64,000 bases of DNA from Owenia fusiformis (Eukaryota; Annelida; Polychaeta; Sabellida; Oweniidae), in the NCBI GenBank assembly GCA_903813345.2, contig CAIIXF020000009.1, forward strand, positions 18,317,759-18,381,758, in the 5' to 3' direction. The first letter of the stretch is position 1. Each line of letters begins with the position of its first letter. The translations under genes and the position numbers were made by a program. This document shows positions 1-13,900 of the stretch, piece by piece. The notes under the pieces are model-generated. The model saw only the letters and a program-made list of their open reading frames with translations, did not search any database and had not been told where the DNA came from.

Positions 1-1876
1 CTCATGGGGGAGATAGAGGATAATCTCTTACTACTCCTCTGGATAATTGTATTCTTTATTTTCATCTTAGTTTAGGTAGACAGAGAGTTTGAAAAAAATA
101 TGGGACATCATCAGTAAATTAGACTGCATTATGAAAGGTCCAAGTTCAAATATCAAGAAAAGATAACGTTTAAGAAAAGTTAAGAGACCTTTTTATTATT
201 TATAAACTACGGTAGTTATATATGGCTATTAAAATCCTGAAAATACTTGAAGAAATAATTGAAACTTGATTAATTTTGTAATCTGTTTGAGCTGCAGAAA
301 GATCTTAATTCATACCACAGGTGCAGAATTTAGTTCTAAACTAATGTAGATGAAGCTATCTTTTAAGAAGCTATTAAAGTCATATGATTTAATGCATTAT
401 TTATCTCAGCAATTTTTCTCTTGAGTTCTGGAAATGAAAATTGTCATATTGCCCTTTTTCTGACCATTGCAGTTTAACACTCATAAATGTTCCAGTTCAT
501 TTACAGAATTCACACTTGATATGGTAGAAGAATTGTATCTATCTATGGTAAGAAGTTATATTACAAAATCAATAAGCCACCCCTCCAATAGATGTGTCAT
601 GAAATCTCAATTCTATCATTATCCCTTAAACTAAAAATTGTAGAGTTCTTCATTTTTATTACACATGGTGTTTTGTAATACAAATTTTATTCTTCACAAC
701 TCTCTGGTTTTTGTCAAATTGCATACATGTAGTATATGGAAAAGTGGGAATTATCATATAGTTTTATTGAATGAGATATTCCCTCTCTGACCTGCTATTA
801 TCCAGGCAGAAAATATAACCATGGTGATTTTTATTTGTGATTCATCTCTTTTGAATAAGAATGGCATATCTGAATTTTAGGTATATTATATCACTTAAGT
901 CTTATATTTTTTCAGCCCATATAAGTAAGTATTAATTTTGATGTAAATTTTGTAGTTTTACAAAAGGAAATTTGAATGTCTGGACATTTTTTGAGTGCTA
1001 AGTCCCCTGCCTGCTAAGCTATCTGGTGCATCTGAGTATCAACCAGTGGTCAAGGAAGCCATTAACTGAAAAATGACAGGATAATAATTCTGTTTTGCAC
1101 AAACATTTACTTCTTTGAAATCAAGATTCGGTTTAATCTCACTTATACTTGCTTTTGGGATATCATAATAAATGTAAAGGTAAGGTTTTTCATGTAATGA
1201 TTCTTGTTCTTACATCAAATCACCTTATGGAGAGAAGTCACATTGGTTAATATTACAGGTACCTCGATTATTTAAGTAATCAAGTTTTTAAGTGTTGTAT
1301 ATGTAATCAAAAATTATGTACTTTTGTTGTTGCCAATATTTTTTGTGGTTGATAAACAAGTGAAGACACAATTATGGAGAAACTAATTATTATTCTTACT
1401 ATGGGGTATCATATTTTTTCAGTCAATATTATTGAGAGTGTCTGCACTCTTAAAATCTGCATTACTCATATTGTTGAAAATGTTTGGCAATTATGGATTT
1501 CTTGCAGCTGACAAAGGATTTGTGTAAACATCCAGTGTATTGTCTGAGGCAGGTTTAATCCATTGCCACATGTTTTTCTTCAAATTTTCACCTTGATTTG
1601 AATATTGAATAGGCATCTAACAAAGACATTTTGAGACTAAATAACAAAATTATCAAGATATTCGGGAAAAACTTATTCTGGGAATTCTTCTTTATCTTGT
1701 CTGGAAAGGTAAGTGCAGAAAATGGGATTTACTAATGTCTTGATTTAATGTATTACGTTAACAGTTATACAGTACTCAATTTTCCTGTATTTCATTATTA
1801 CCTCAATGTATTAATTGTCTCTGTTTATCAGATCGTTCTCTGATATTACATTGTTTGTCATTGCTTGTATTTGTAG
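1..1876 (+). other. Intron 1 of cytohesin (3' part)
   Basis: AT-rich sequence with no recognisable exon, RNA gene or bounded repeat. It is assigned to intron 1 because exon 2 needs a 5' partner in phase 1 that is not seen here. Confidence 0.7.
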
Positions 1877-1950
1877 ACCTGACACTAGAGGAACAAGAGC
1901 TTCTAGAAGACATCAGGCGTAGGAAACTTCAATTACTCGAAGAAATCCAG
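1877..1950 (+). CDS. CYTH: Cytohesin exon 2 (N-terminal coiled coil)
   Basis: Acceptor TTTGTAG precedes 1877 and donor GTAAAT follows 1950. The exon begins in phase 1: it needs one G from an upstream exon to make the Asp codon. It encodes residues 1-25, [13 protein letters not shown] followed by [12 protein letters not shown], the start of the heptad-rich coiled coil that mediates dimerisation and partner binding in cytohesins. The Asp-Leu start matches the family position just after the short acidic N-terminus, so the initiator exon lies outside the window. Confidence 0.95.
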
Positions 1951-4900
1951 GTAAATATAGATTTATAAAACTTAACTTTACAGGAGAAAAGATGGCCCTG
2001 CAAACCTAAATTATTTTCTTTGGAAACTGAAAAATGTTAAGTCAATGTATCATAAATATATGTTCATTGGTACTAAATGGATTTTCAGACAATTGAATCA
2101 TATGTTTGGAGATGTTGTCCTCCATTCCCTCTCAACTCAGTCTGAAAGGACATGAATTGCTAATGGGATGGGGGGGGGTCCTAATGCCACATAAAAGGTG
2201 TTGACACCTTATAAGATCTGTATATTATAACATAGCTGAGCTCCCACATAGAACACTCCTGTTCCTATTCCATACCTGTTTTCAGCCATTCCAACATATT
2301 AGCATATAAGTTAATCACATTCTACTCATTTTCTCCCTAAAATTAATACCTGAAAAAATAGAATGCTAATTTCAGACCTGTAGACTTAACTCCTCGTTTT
2401 TACCTCTCTTTTTATCATATCTCAAGAAAAAACTATGACCGTGAGAGCATTTTACTTGGGTTTGCAAGTCCTGGTACGGTGCATGTAACTCCGTATAATG
2501 TAATAGATATGTCAAGTTACAAAGAACATTGTAAGTACATAATTATGTTATCCAAAATGTTCTTTGATGTTCTGGATAAAATTATCCAGATAACTGCTAT
2601 GTTATGATTGAAAACAAGGCTCTACAGTTTGTTTATTTCACATGGCTCTATTTTTTGTAACCTTTTTAATACTTTGATTTTGTTCTTTCTTTATCAATAC
2701 TGGCCCCCGAGCCTCAAGTCTCTCAATGGGTCTTCAGAATGATCAGCTAAAATTGTCTTTCAAGAGCGTTTTTTTATCATTTTAGATTCCAGGTTCACTT
2801 ATGTCTTGCTTTTTATCTGTACTACAGCATTTAGAAAATAATAACATGGCTCATTTTTTAAAGATGGCAGCACAATTAAGAGTCAGATTTAGAGCATTTT
2901 CAAACTAAGATGGAAAGGTGGTATAAAATGTTAAGCAATATTGAGTAGTAAGTAATGTTTGATGAAAGGACCCCAGAACTTTTTTGTAAAAATGTCATCA
3001 TTAAAATGAGAAGCATATGTCATTTATCATTGGTCTACTGTGTGGTTTTGCAGAAGTAAATACTTGATGGCCCACCTTGCTCCCAAGTTTTGGTTTACAT
3101 ACACATTTGTCTAAATTGAGCTGTGGGTTAAAAGTGGTTTACCTTTATGGAAAACATCTGTTTTCATGTAGTAGAATTGAAAGTTATTTTCTGAGAAGTA
3201 ATCGTGTGTAACACTGATACTGGAGTTTATTTTGATTAAGTATTGCTCCATTTCTGTTTGCAAGAACTCAACATTGTCTAGGTTCTTTAAATTAAAAATC
3301 ACTTTTTAAAATAGCTCTAATCAAAATATGCCTTTAGAAAACCAAGTACATCTAGTCTTGCTTCAAGACCCTGGACTATCTACTCAAACAACTGTTGTTT
3401 TGTTTAGATAGAGAGGGCATGAACCACAGTCTTGATGCAAGACTAAAAACTATGAATCTACATTTTCTGCCAATAAAAAGCTTTCATTCATTTTACAGTC
3501 AAACTCCCATAGCAACTATTTTACATTTAAATCATTATGTTCTTATCATTAGAGTGTGCAAACTGTAAAATCACATGTAATAGCACGGAATTGAAGTGTT
3601 CCTATTCACAGTAATAGTCACTGCCAGTGATTCTTTAGGGTATTCAATCATTTGGAGTTTGACCCTAAAATGATTTTTCACAAATATATTTGAGTACGAT
3701 GCATGTTTTATCAAACTAAGTATATCAGTTGGTTGAAATCATTAGGATATACTATAACAAGGGGTCAGGAGCTGCCATACTTCAAAGGAGGCCATGTTTA
3801 TGACATGGTGACAGCGGTTTAGATCTTACCATGCCTGTTAATGTATACATTGCTAAATGGGTGGCTGGGGATGATATGCAGGGACCAGAAACAATTGCTA
3901 ATGACAATCCTATCAAGCTCTATCACAATACCCTGTCTGCCTTTGTAACTTTTGATTACCTAACTTGAATCTTTCAAGATTCTATTTTTCAGGCTACCAT
4001 TTTCAATGTTTTGATTTGATCTACAGTAGATGGTTGAGATCCAGGGTATAATCAATCCAAAATATTGATAAATGAATACTATATCATCGCCATTGCTTAA
4101 ACAACAAATTGAACTATGGTTAGAATTATATATTGCTCCAAATGATCAAAATATGGCATAAATACTTGTACACTGTCCAGAGAATTTTACTACAACTGGC
4201 ATATTAGCTCATCAATAGTATTTCAATGTTCATTTCAGAAAGACAATGAACAACTGGACTGTATTAAAATTTTAACATTTTGAGGCTTTTAAATTTAATG
4301 AAGCACCCTAGGAATGATGTGAATAGTATCACCATGTGGGCAGATGAAATTATCATAAGAGGATGTTGATTTAAATTAGAAATTAATCCATTCAAGGAAA
4401 AGTTCAATTAAAACTAGCTTTAGCTTAATTAAATTATACCAGTTATCTAGACTTGCATGCTTTGTGATATAACTGAAAGGTCATACCCCCTAACCAGTTT
4501 GCCAATAAATAAAATTGCAAATTTTCTAATGAATAGAATATGCAAAAACAAGTGTACTCTTCAGTCATAGAAAAATGCAAAAAATATTTCAAGTAAATTA
4601 TATAATTTAAGTTATCTCAGAGAGAAATTGATTAAATGAGCAAGACTGATATTGAGGGTTAGGGTTAATTTTTTGATGGACCATAATGTATCCTTGTCAC
4701 AGGGTCTACATCTCTTGGGACAGATTTACTTTTAATGTATGCTTCCTGAATGTTCCATGAACTCATTGTGGAATGCACAGTCTTTACTATCCCTGGGAAT
4801 AGAGACTTTTAGTCCATCAAGAGAGACTTTGATCAACCATAATGCTTTCTAGAGACCCCTACTGTTTTTCAGGCAGATTAACTTAGCTCCCTAATCCCTG

Positions 4901-7900
4901 TACCTGATACTTCTTTCCTTTCCTACAATGGGTATAGAGATTGTCATACTTACATACATATACAGTTTTCAAAATATACAATTTTCAAAATGGCTACCAT
5001 TTTAATGTAAAGTTTACAGTACATGTTTTTTTCAAAGCCAGTTTTGTTTTGCCTCTATGCATTGTTATTGGCATGTCACATATTTGTGTTTTTGCTTTCT
5101 TTGTCTCAGTTTGTAGCCAGGTGTGAATTTATGAATGCTCTGTGACATTAATTTGTTTTTTTGTTCTGAACATTTCAGAAATTATTCTAGGTGACTAGAA
5201 TGTTTTTTAGTGGAGGTTGAGTCTTATTCACAAGGGGAGGTGCTTTCAGCTGTTTTGATATGTTTTGGATGTGACATGTTTTACATGACATTCAATGTAA
5301 GTTAAAGGGACATGTCTTCCTTGATTTGTCCAGTCTTTGTACATTGTCCTCATCTTCCCTTTTCACTCTTGTTCTTTCTTGGCAAGGGGATCGATATCAG
5401 TTATTTTCACTTTCAAATATCTATTTGCGTAACTAAAATGTTTTTGTATGTGGGATTATCAGACATTTTGTCATTTTTACATGTTTCATCCTGTAATGAT
5501 GTCACACAATTATTGTTGCAATTTTCCGTATTAGCTTCAGTCTTGTCTTTGGTAAGGAAATTGAACCAGATTAAATCGTTAAAATGCACTTAACATTTGA
5601 ATTCAGTCATGGTTATGACTCCAACCATGCACACTGATTTGGCAGGGTCCTTGTCATTATGTACTGCCCATGTAGCCAATTTTCTCTAAATATACACCTT
5701 TGAACATTTGAAAACAATATGGTCAAACTGTTACATTTTTTTCTCCCTGTATGTTTGAATTAATAAGAGCTTTTTGTAAAGGTCAACAGAGACAAAGCTT
5801 GAGATACAAAAGGAGATTTTTGAAATTTGAATGAGATTTTCTAGTATTTTGTTATTTATTGAGTATTCATAAGATCTTAAGTTAAGAGGAATAACATCTT
5901 GATGATATAAGGTAAGTGTAAAGCTTTCAAATTCATTGAAATTATAACAGTTATTTTAGTTTCCGGTCTATTTCTTTGCTTTTGCTTTTGCACTCATGTG
6001 TGGTGGGAGGTGGTAGAAAGTTTTGAAATTACAAGATTATATGGGGCATAACCTAATTCATCATTATTATGAATAATATGTTAAAGATAACAAGGTCCCT
6101 ATACTAAATTGATTAACTCACCTTAAATTATTGCAAACATTTTAATGTCTACCCTGAATCCATTTTGGCTTGCCCATTACCCTCTGATAAATACAGAGGA
6201 TGTTTTAGTTTTAATACTGATAAGATCTCAACAATCTCAAATGTAGCTTTTGTTATGAGAGTTTAAAAGTGCAGAGTGGAAGCTACTTATAGGCAGAAAA
6301 TATAAGCAGGTATTGGCTACCTGGAAGAATTATGTTTAGTCCAAAGAGTACAGACAAAGTTGAAATTTTATGGAGGGTATTTAATGTCTGGAGCGGAAAC
6401 CACTTTGATGGCGTCAGTAACTTGTGTTTTGGTCTCCATCTGCTTGGACAGGAAACCAATGTCTTTACTGGTTTGGGTGCTGTAATAAATGTGGTTTCTT
6501 GCATGAAAATATGATCAAGATATATGTTTACCATTCTCTGTTCGTTCTAACTAATAAACAGACTAATTCCGACTTATTTTAGATTTCAGATTGTACTGTC
6601 AGAAGATAAGGTTCAAATTCTGATTGAATCTAAATTTCATAGAGAAAATTGAATTTAAAATTATAGTTGTAACTGCAATTCCAAAGCTCATTTCATATAT
6701 GTGTCTATGTTGCTATTATTTGTGCAGGATAAGGTAAAATTCATTAAGAAGTCATCAAGACCTTGGTTTGTTCTGACTGTTCTACATGTGGCTCTCATAC
6801 AATATGGTGGTTTATTCCTCCCAGTATTGTACAACCTAACTCAGCATTTCAATCCTGAAAATCTTCATAATCATCATTGTAGGCTATGTTTGTATCAAAA
6901 ATTTGATCTCTGGTACGTTGGTATTGTACAACTAAGGTTAACCTCTCAATCATAACATAGAATACCTTGAAGCGCATAGGTTAGAACAAATTACTACTGA
7001 AAGCACTTGAAAAGGGTATCTTTATTAAAATTTCAAATCATTCTTGAAAATACAATTCAACGCAAGACATAATCAATGGCATGATTATTTAGGAAATGAC
7101 TGCTTCCTTAAGCCTCCTCGTTCTCAGTTTGAATAAAATTACTGTAAATATTATATGCGAATTAATAAATTATTCACTAAGTTGATGTACATACAAGTCA
7201 TCACCGGGTTATCTGTGCCTAATTGTATTAAAATAATGATTCAATTTAATGATAATGATACTCCTTAATATTAGTTATGAAGACTTTGTAATTATTCAAG
7301 ATGTTTGAGTTCTAAAGAAACGAGGGAAAGGGACGAGTTCGCAATGATGGCCTGGAAGGTTTTCTAAAGTTAGAGTCCGTAATTAATGGTAATTATTTTT
7401 GTCACGAGGTCATAAAAGTGTTATTTCATATTTTGGGCCTGAAGACATCATATTTTTATTCAAGGGTTTTTCACATGATGGTTGGATATGTTTACACGAG
7501 GCTTAGTTTTTTATAGTTATCTTTGGTTTCTATATTTTGACATCTGTTCTTTTATTACGTAATAAGTATTGTAGAAAACCTTGACATTTTTAGACTAAAT
7601 GCTGCATTATAGTATCAGAACTATTGGCCCTGTTTAGTGAGATTGAATGCCATCTTGAAACATTCTAATTATCAAGCTGGGATAGTAACATCATGGGTGA
7701 TCCAAAAAATATTTGTTCAGTATGAAAATGCTTCATCAGTTGAGTGTTTTTACATCATTATGGTATTTGGCTGAGTTGCAATTTTGAATAACAAACTGGC
7801 ATTTGCGATATGATGTAATTAAGTCATGGCGATCAAATTCAATTAACATTATTGGAGTTCAGGTAGGTTATAGCTAAGCCCTCCATTCGTCTTTCTGTCT

Positions 7901-10900
7901 GTCTATTTGCCATGTGGAGATTTTGAATTTGAATGGGATGACTTTAACAGCATACTGAAAAATATCCTCAATACATGTACCTTAATTTATATCTAAATTG
8001 AAGATATTTCAGTGTAGATCAGAGTATTACATGTATATTGCATTTTAGATTCAAATGGGGTTTGTGAATTGGATATATTATTCAAAAAATATTCAATATA
8101 CATTCATTGCGTATACTGTAGATTGGGTTAATTTGGCGCCCGCTTTAATTTGGCGAATTTGGCGAAATTGAAAAATTCGCCAATATAAATCTTCGCCGAA
8201 ATTTAGAATGAATCCCCAGGAATTATCTAGGGTATTTCGTCCAGTATATTTAGGTCACTTCCGGTTTAGTTTTTTCCAAAAATATGAAAAAATGTCTCTC
8301 ATAAATTGGCTCAGAACTGGTCAGTCACTCATTAATCCTCAGGGAAAAACTAGGAAAGGAAAAGCGTGGTATAGAAGCAGCATCGATGGAGGTGCAAAAT
8401 GTAAAGGATGATCTCACAAAAATGTACAAACGTGATGAATATCGCCAATGGTCCTCATAAGAAAAAATGAACATAGCCAAAGATGCCCATTTACATGGTA
8501 ATTAGCAAACAGCGCGTAAGTTTGAAAATCTTTTTGCATATCCGCCAAATTAAATAGCCGCCAATATGCCAAAAATGGCAAAATCGCCAAATTAAGTAGC
8601 GCCAAATTAACCCAATCTACAGTAAATGAAGTAAGGTAGATGAAAAATATGATATTGCCATTTAGACTTATGTATAATATAATATGAATTATGATATGAA
8701 CCTTTAGAAATTCTTGATCTGACTTTTAACTGAAATATTGAAAATAAGGAGTCTTTGAGAAGTTATCAAAAATGATATACATATATAAATCATATTTTTT
8801 GTTTGTTGGGATTTGCAACTAACTCTGTGTTATTGCCATCTTTTAGTTTGTGTCATGATCTTGACCTTCAAATCAATAAAGTTTCATCTACTCTACTTGT
8901 TTCAAGTCCAAGTAATGACTTGATAAAGTTGTTAGTACTGATTTTCCAAAGACTCAATCTCGCAGGCATCTGAAGTGGTTAACATTCCGTTTACTTTTCT
9001 CAACAAAAATGATTTAGACTTTAAAGTTAATGTTTCCCTAATTTTTCTTTGTTGTTTCGCTCTGTTTTTATGAAATGTATTTCAAAATGTGTTGACATTT
9101 TGTTATAAGGTCAGCTATGTTAAAACTGGACATTGGACAAAAGTAATGGAAACTTATAAAATTCATGTGTGAAATATTGGATTGGATTTGGAATAGGCAC
9201 ATACCGTATTATCGCCTATTGGCGCACACTCCCCTATAAGCGCACATGCGACTTTGGAAACATGGCAAACATTTGTGATCAGAGCAAAAGAGTAGGAAAA
9301 CTTACAGAAATACGATTTTTTAACTCACCAAATTTCATATCCGGGTAGGAAAATCCAACTTCCGGTCTGCGCAAACTTTGATGCGCGGTAGTTATTATGA
9401 CGATAAAATAAAAGTCAAAAACTTTACCTGATAAGTATCGCAATATTTCTTTATTTTACCAATAGTTGGTCCTCTAAAAACGTAATATTATGGTAAATAA
9501 ACGACACAAGACATGATTTGGCGTGAAAAAACAGTAAGTAAGATAATATTCATTTCGAAACCAGGCTTCGAATTCTGATTTTCACATATTATCGCCCAAT
9601 CAAAATGATAACTTATATGTGCGCTTATTGGGACTTTATTGGATTGATTTCTCTCCAATTCCATGGTATTTCACCTCAATTTCACAAGCGCACTGTGCGC
9701 CAATAGGCGATAATACGGTAGGTATATATCAAGAAACCAACTAAGTTGAAATCGAGAAGTTAGAAAAATAATAGAGTGAATTATTAATTAGATAGAGAAA
9801 AATCAATTTAGATGAAATGAAATAGAGAGTGAATAGTTAAGCATATTGATGTAATGTTGCAAGTAATGACACATTTAATGAAGTGATAAATAAAATAAAT
9901 TCATGACAGCTCATTTAGATGAATTATTTCAACGGAAATAGACTAAACAATCGGAACAGACTACAAAACAGAGAACAGTGTGACATGCCATTTGAGGAAT
10001 GAAAATATATTTTCTGTTGAATGTGACATTTAAAAAAAATATATCACCTTTTACTAAACAAATTCTAGACATGTGTCCAGGATGGGAGGTGATACAGAGG
10101 TGAAATGTTTGGCATTTTCAATTAACCACAATACAGTCTCCCCTCTCAGGTAGATTGATCAGCCAAAATTCATTATTATCCCCCCAAGATTTCGGTGTTA
10201 AATTATCTAAAATTGCAAAATGTTGAACCTAGAATATTTTACTAAATATGAGAGAGAAGACTTAAAATAGATAGAGGTCAAAAAATAAATAATGAAGAAT
10301 AGAAAAGAATATATAATAGGTGAGGATGAATTACAGAGATGTAATACTTTTCTCTAGAAATATGTGGAAATATTTCACTTGTACAATAAGAAATTGAGGG
10401 AAATAACAGAGACTAAAGTGACATATGAGCGCTGATAGAAAGACACCTCTGGATTAGTTATTCATGGACATTTTACTGAGCTGACAACTCATTATCAAGG
10501 ATCTGTGTTTATATGTCAAGTCATGTCTGCACATTGAACAGATGGACAGCATTCATAACATACTTCTGAAAATTGCTGTATGTTCTATATACAGGCGTGA
10601 AATTATTACAGTGATTGCTGACTACTCATTAGAATTATATCTGTCATACATAGGTTGCTAACGCATAGGAGCATTTTTATGGAGGACTTTTTCCATGGCT
10701 ATGGTTACTGAGACAGTGTTTGTTTAGCTGATGTTGTAATCTAACGTACCATGGACTTATTGGGTAAATGTTCATCAACGGAACATTTTTGTGATTTAAT
10801 GCATGAGTATATTATCTGAATCAGCTCTAAGTAGCTGAAAAATAAACATCTAACTACAATTAAGACATGAAATGGAAGAAAATCTTTCTTTTACGTCATC

Positions 10901-13900
10901 AGAGATTAACAATGTACAAAATGGCACTAGATATGCAGAGGAGACTCTGAAATGTCAGTGTAGGCACAATTTGGATCTGCTTGAAATAAAGAAGAGAGAG
11001 AAAACATAAGGAATCATGTAAAAATACAGTAGATTACTTTATGATCCTATCTGTATAGGAATCCAAAAAAATAAGACACTTCTTTCAAATTTTAACGAGA
11101 AATAGTGCTAAAAACATCTAGAGCAGACGGCTGTATTATGCACGCAGAAACATCAATTAGAATAAACCTAATTAAGGCGTATGGTGACTCAGTGTCTGAG
11201 GGGAAGGAGAATTGAGAAAAGCATATTACGCCTCCTCTTGAAAATTCAGCAGCAATTATTCTGATAACACTCACCTTCATAAAATAACATAACTTATGCT
11301 TATTGATTGTTTTGTTGAGTTTGAAATTATGTTTTTCAGTGTGATGCAATTCCTTTATGATCCATAGTTTTTAAAGATTTATTTGTTAATTATTATTTGT
11401 TAAGGTCATGGGAGGTGATTTTTCTGCTACACAAGTGTCTGTTAGTCTCAAGTAAATAGGATTCTTCTGGGGATTAATCTGAGAATGTCTTCTATTGCTT
11501 CTATGTTGCATTGAGATGATATATTGGTTATGCGTTAAATTGTAAAATATGTTTTTTACTGGCTCAGTGTTGCGTCCTAGCAATAGAAGTCACTCTCAAT
11601 GAATATTGCACTCACAGGGAAAACTGAAGTGATGACTAAAAAAATCTGTATCTAGTTGTTAATAAGATCTATTATCAGGAATCATGATAGATGGAATTGA
11701 ATGAACTGGGGTAGGGGTCAGGTCAGCATTAGTACACAATATAACACGAAAGAACCACCGAACCACCGAGCCACGGTGTGGAATAAATCTCATTGAAAGT
11801 CAATCAAAATTTTTAAGTGTTACATCGCTCAGACTTGAAAACAAACTCTACAATATACATAGACTGTAGAAGAACGAACTGAGTTCTTGAAATTGGATTT
11901 AGTATCTGTTATTTTTTGAAGCGAATTGAATCTAGATTAGGCATCTGTGACTTGGCCGAGAAAACAAATTGATGAAACCTAAACTCTGGCATAATTCACA
12001 TAGGATTAACCCACAATATTAGAGTTGAAATACCTCAATTTACATTTTCCAGGAATGGTATAATTAATGACTAAAACAAAGCAGGATATTTACATGAGCA
12101 CAGAGTGCATCGTAGATAAAGTCATAGGATTAGACATAGGGATCAGTAAGCTTTCATAAAACACAATAAAGAGCAATATCCTAAGCTAATATGGGTAAAT
12201 CATAGATTGATTTTTGCATGAATCATGATAAGAGAACATTTTTGAGTGCACAGGAACAATTCACAGCTCTTCAAGGGTGTGATCTGGAACAAGGATACTA
12301 CCTGCCTTCTATGAAATAAATTAATGAATTGACTGAATGAAATAATAATGGGAAGATCAGCAAGGTGATTAAAGACTAAGGATGAGTGAAGCTAGTGGTG
12401 GTGGAGGGGTGTGTCGCCTCAATTATAATGTATTGGTTCGTGCCCTATGGTCTGGGGTGGAATGGAGCGGCCATTGCTGTTCAAGGAGACCTGAAAGTGT
12501 AGCATATGGGACCCCTGATTTGCCGGTAAGTAGTTGTTGTATTAATATGTGTGTATTAATAATAATAAAAAATTATGGAAAATTATTCGAAAGGGTGGGG
12601 TCCTTGTAAGGATGAGAAGCAATTGTTGTTTAAGACACCTGAAAGTGTTTTTGTGGTGCATCAGAACTACTATAGGATGTTAAAATACTGTGTGGTCTTA
12701 TTTGAGATGATATACGTATGTAGGTTTTGGGTCACCCCGACTTGTAATTCATATTTGTTCATCTGGTACAAAGTCTCTGGATTAGGAAACTACCCCACCC
12801 CCACCTGTTATCTTCATGAATTTCGGAAGACTTGAATGTGTTCAGTGTTAAGGGGAAAATGAATAAAGAAGCAATATTCAAGCCTCAAATCTAGTCTTTG
12901 ACCCTCTTCCTATCTATTCCCTTAAAACCTGTGTTCAGTCCCTAACCCTCATGTCTATGTGTATTTGTTAGAGAGGTAGGGTGCGAGGATTTAATGCAAG
13001 ATTCCCCATAGTCTAGCATTACTCTTACTCAGGCCTCAATTTAATTTTCGCTTAGTCTTAGAGTGAGGGTCCTAAAGTCAGCAATCGACTATAATATTCT
13101 TTTGTATTAGATTTAAGATAATTAATGCGACCTCTAGTTAGTTGTATTAGATCTTGTACAAGTGAATCCTTAGATTATTCGGATGCAGTAGGCCTTGCAA
13201 TTCTTAATTTCAAGACATGTCAAAAGCTTGAGCATTATCTTATCTGATAGTCTCCCCTACCTTTATCTCATATAATAGTGTACATGGAGAGGTACATGTA
13301 TATTCATATTGACTTATCTTCATTGTCAATTCCATTCAGTTCTGTTTTAAAACACGTCCCTTGCCTAATATGGCATTTACGTTGCATGATGAATTACTGA
13401 GATTAGTCTTCTTGTATTATAAATTACATGGAGGCAATGACAGCCTTTTTGATCTCAATCCCCTTCAAAATTCTTCATAAACACTTTGTCATGCTCCATG
13501 TTTCTTTTTTGAAAAATGTAGAAAATGAATGAAATAAGCACAAAATCTTATGTGCTAGAAATTCATCAGTGAAATGCTATGGAAATATGGTAAATAGACA
13601 CTTGACTAAGAAAAAATGTGTATAGAATAGCCATGCGTTGCAATGGACAGGCTTTTATTGATTTAGATGTATCCAACAATGAGTTCTTTTAGCCAGATTA
13701 TCTATTGTTTTTAGTGAATTCTGAATACCATCAGCTAGCCACAATACCCTCTGGCTATTACAGCTGATCTTACAGTATTTCAGATCCGGGTGATCTCAAA
13801 TGCATATTTGGTATAATTCTATGGGAATAATAATGTGAAATATGAGTTAATCACTTATATCAAAAAAATGGTGTTAGAATTTTATGACTATATTCTCTGA

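Noticed and set aside
4655-4675. GGGTTAGGGTTA telomere-like word
   Set aside because: Only two units; too short to mean an interstitial telomere.
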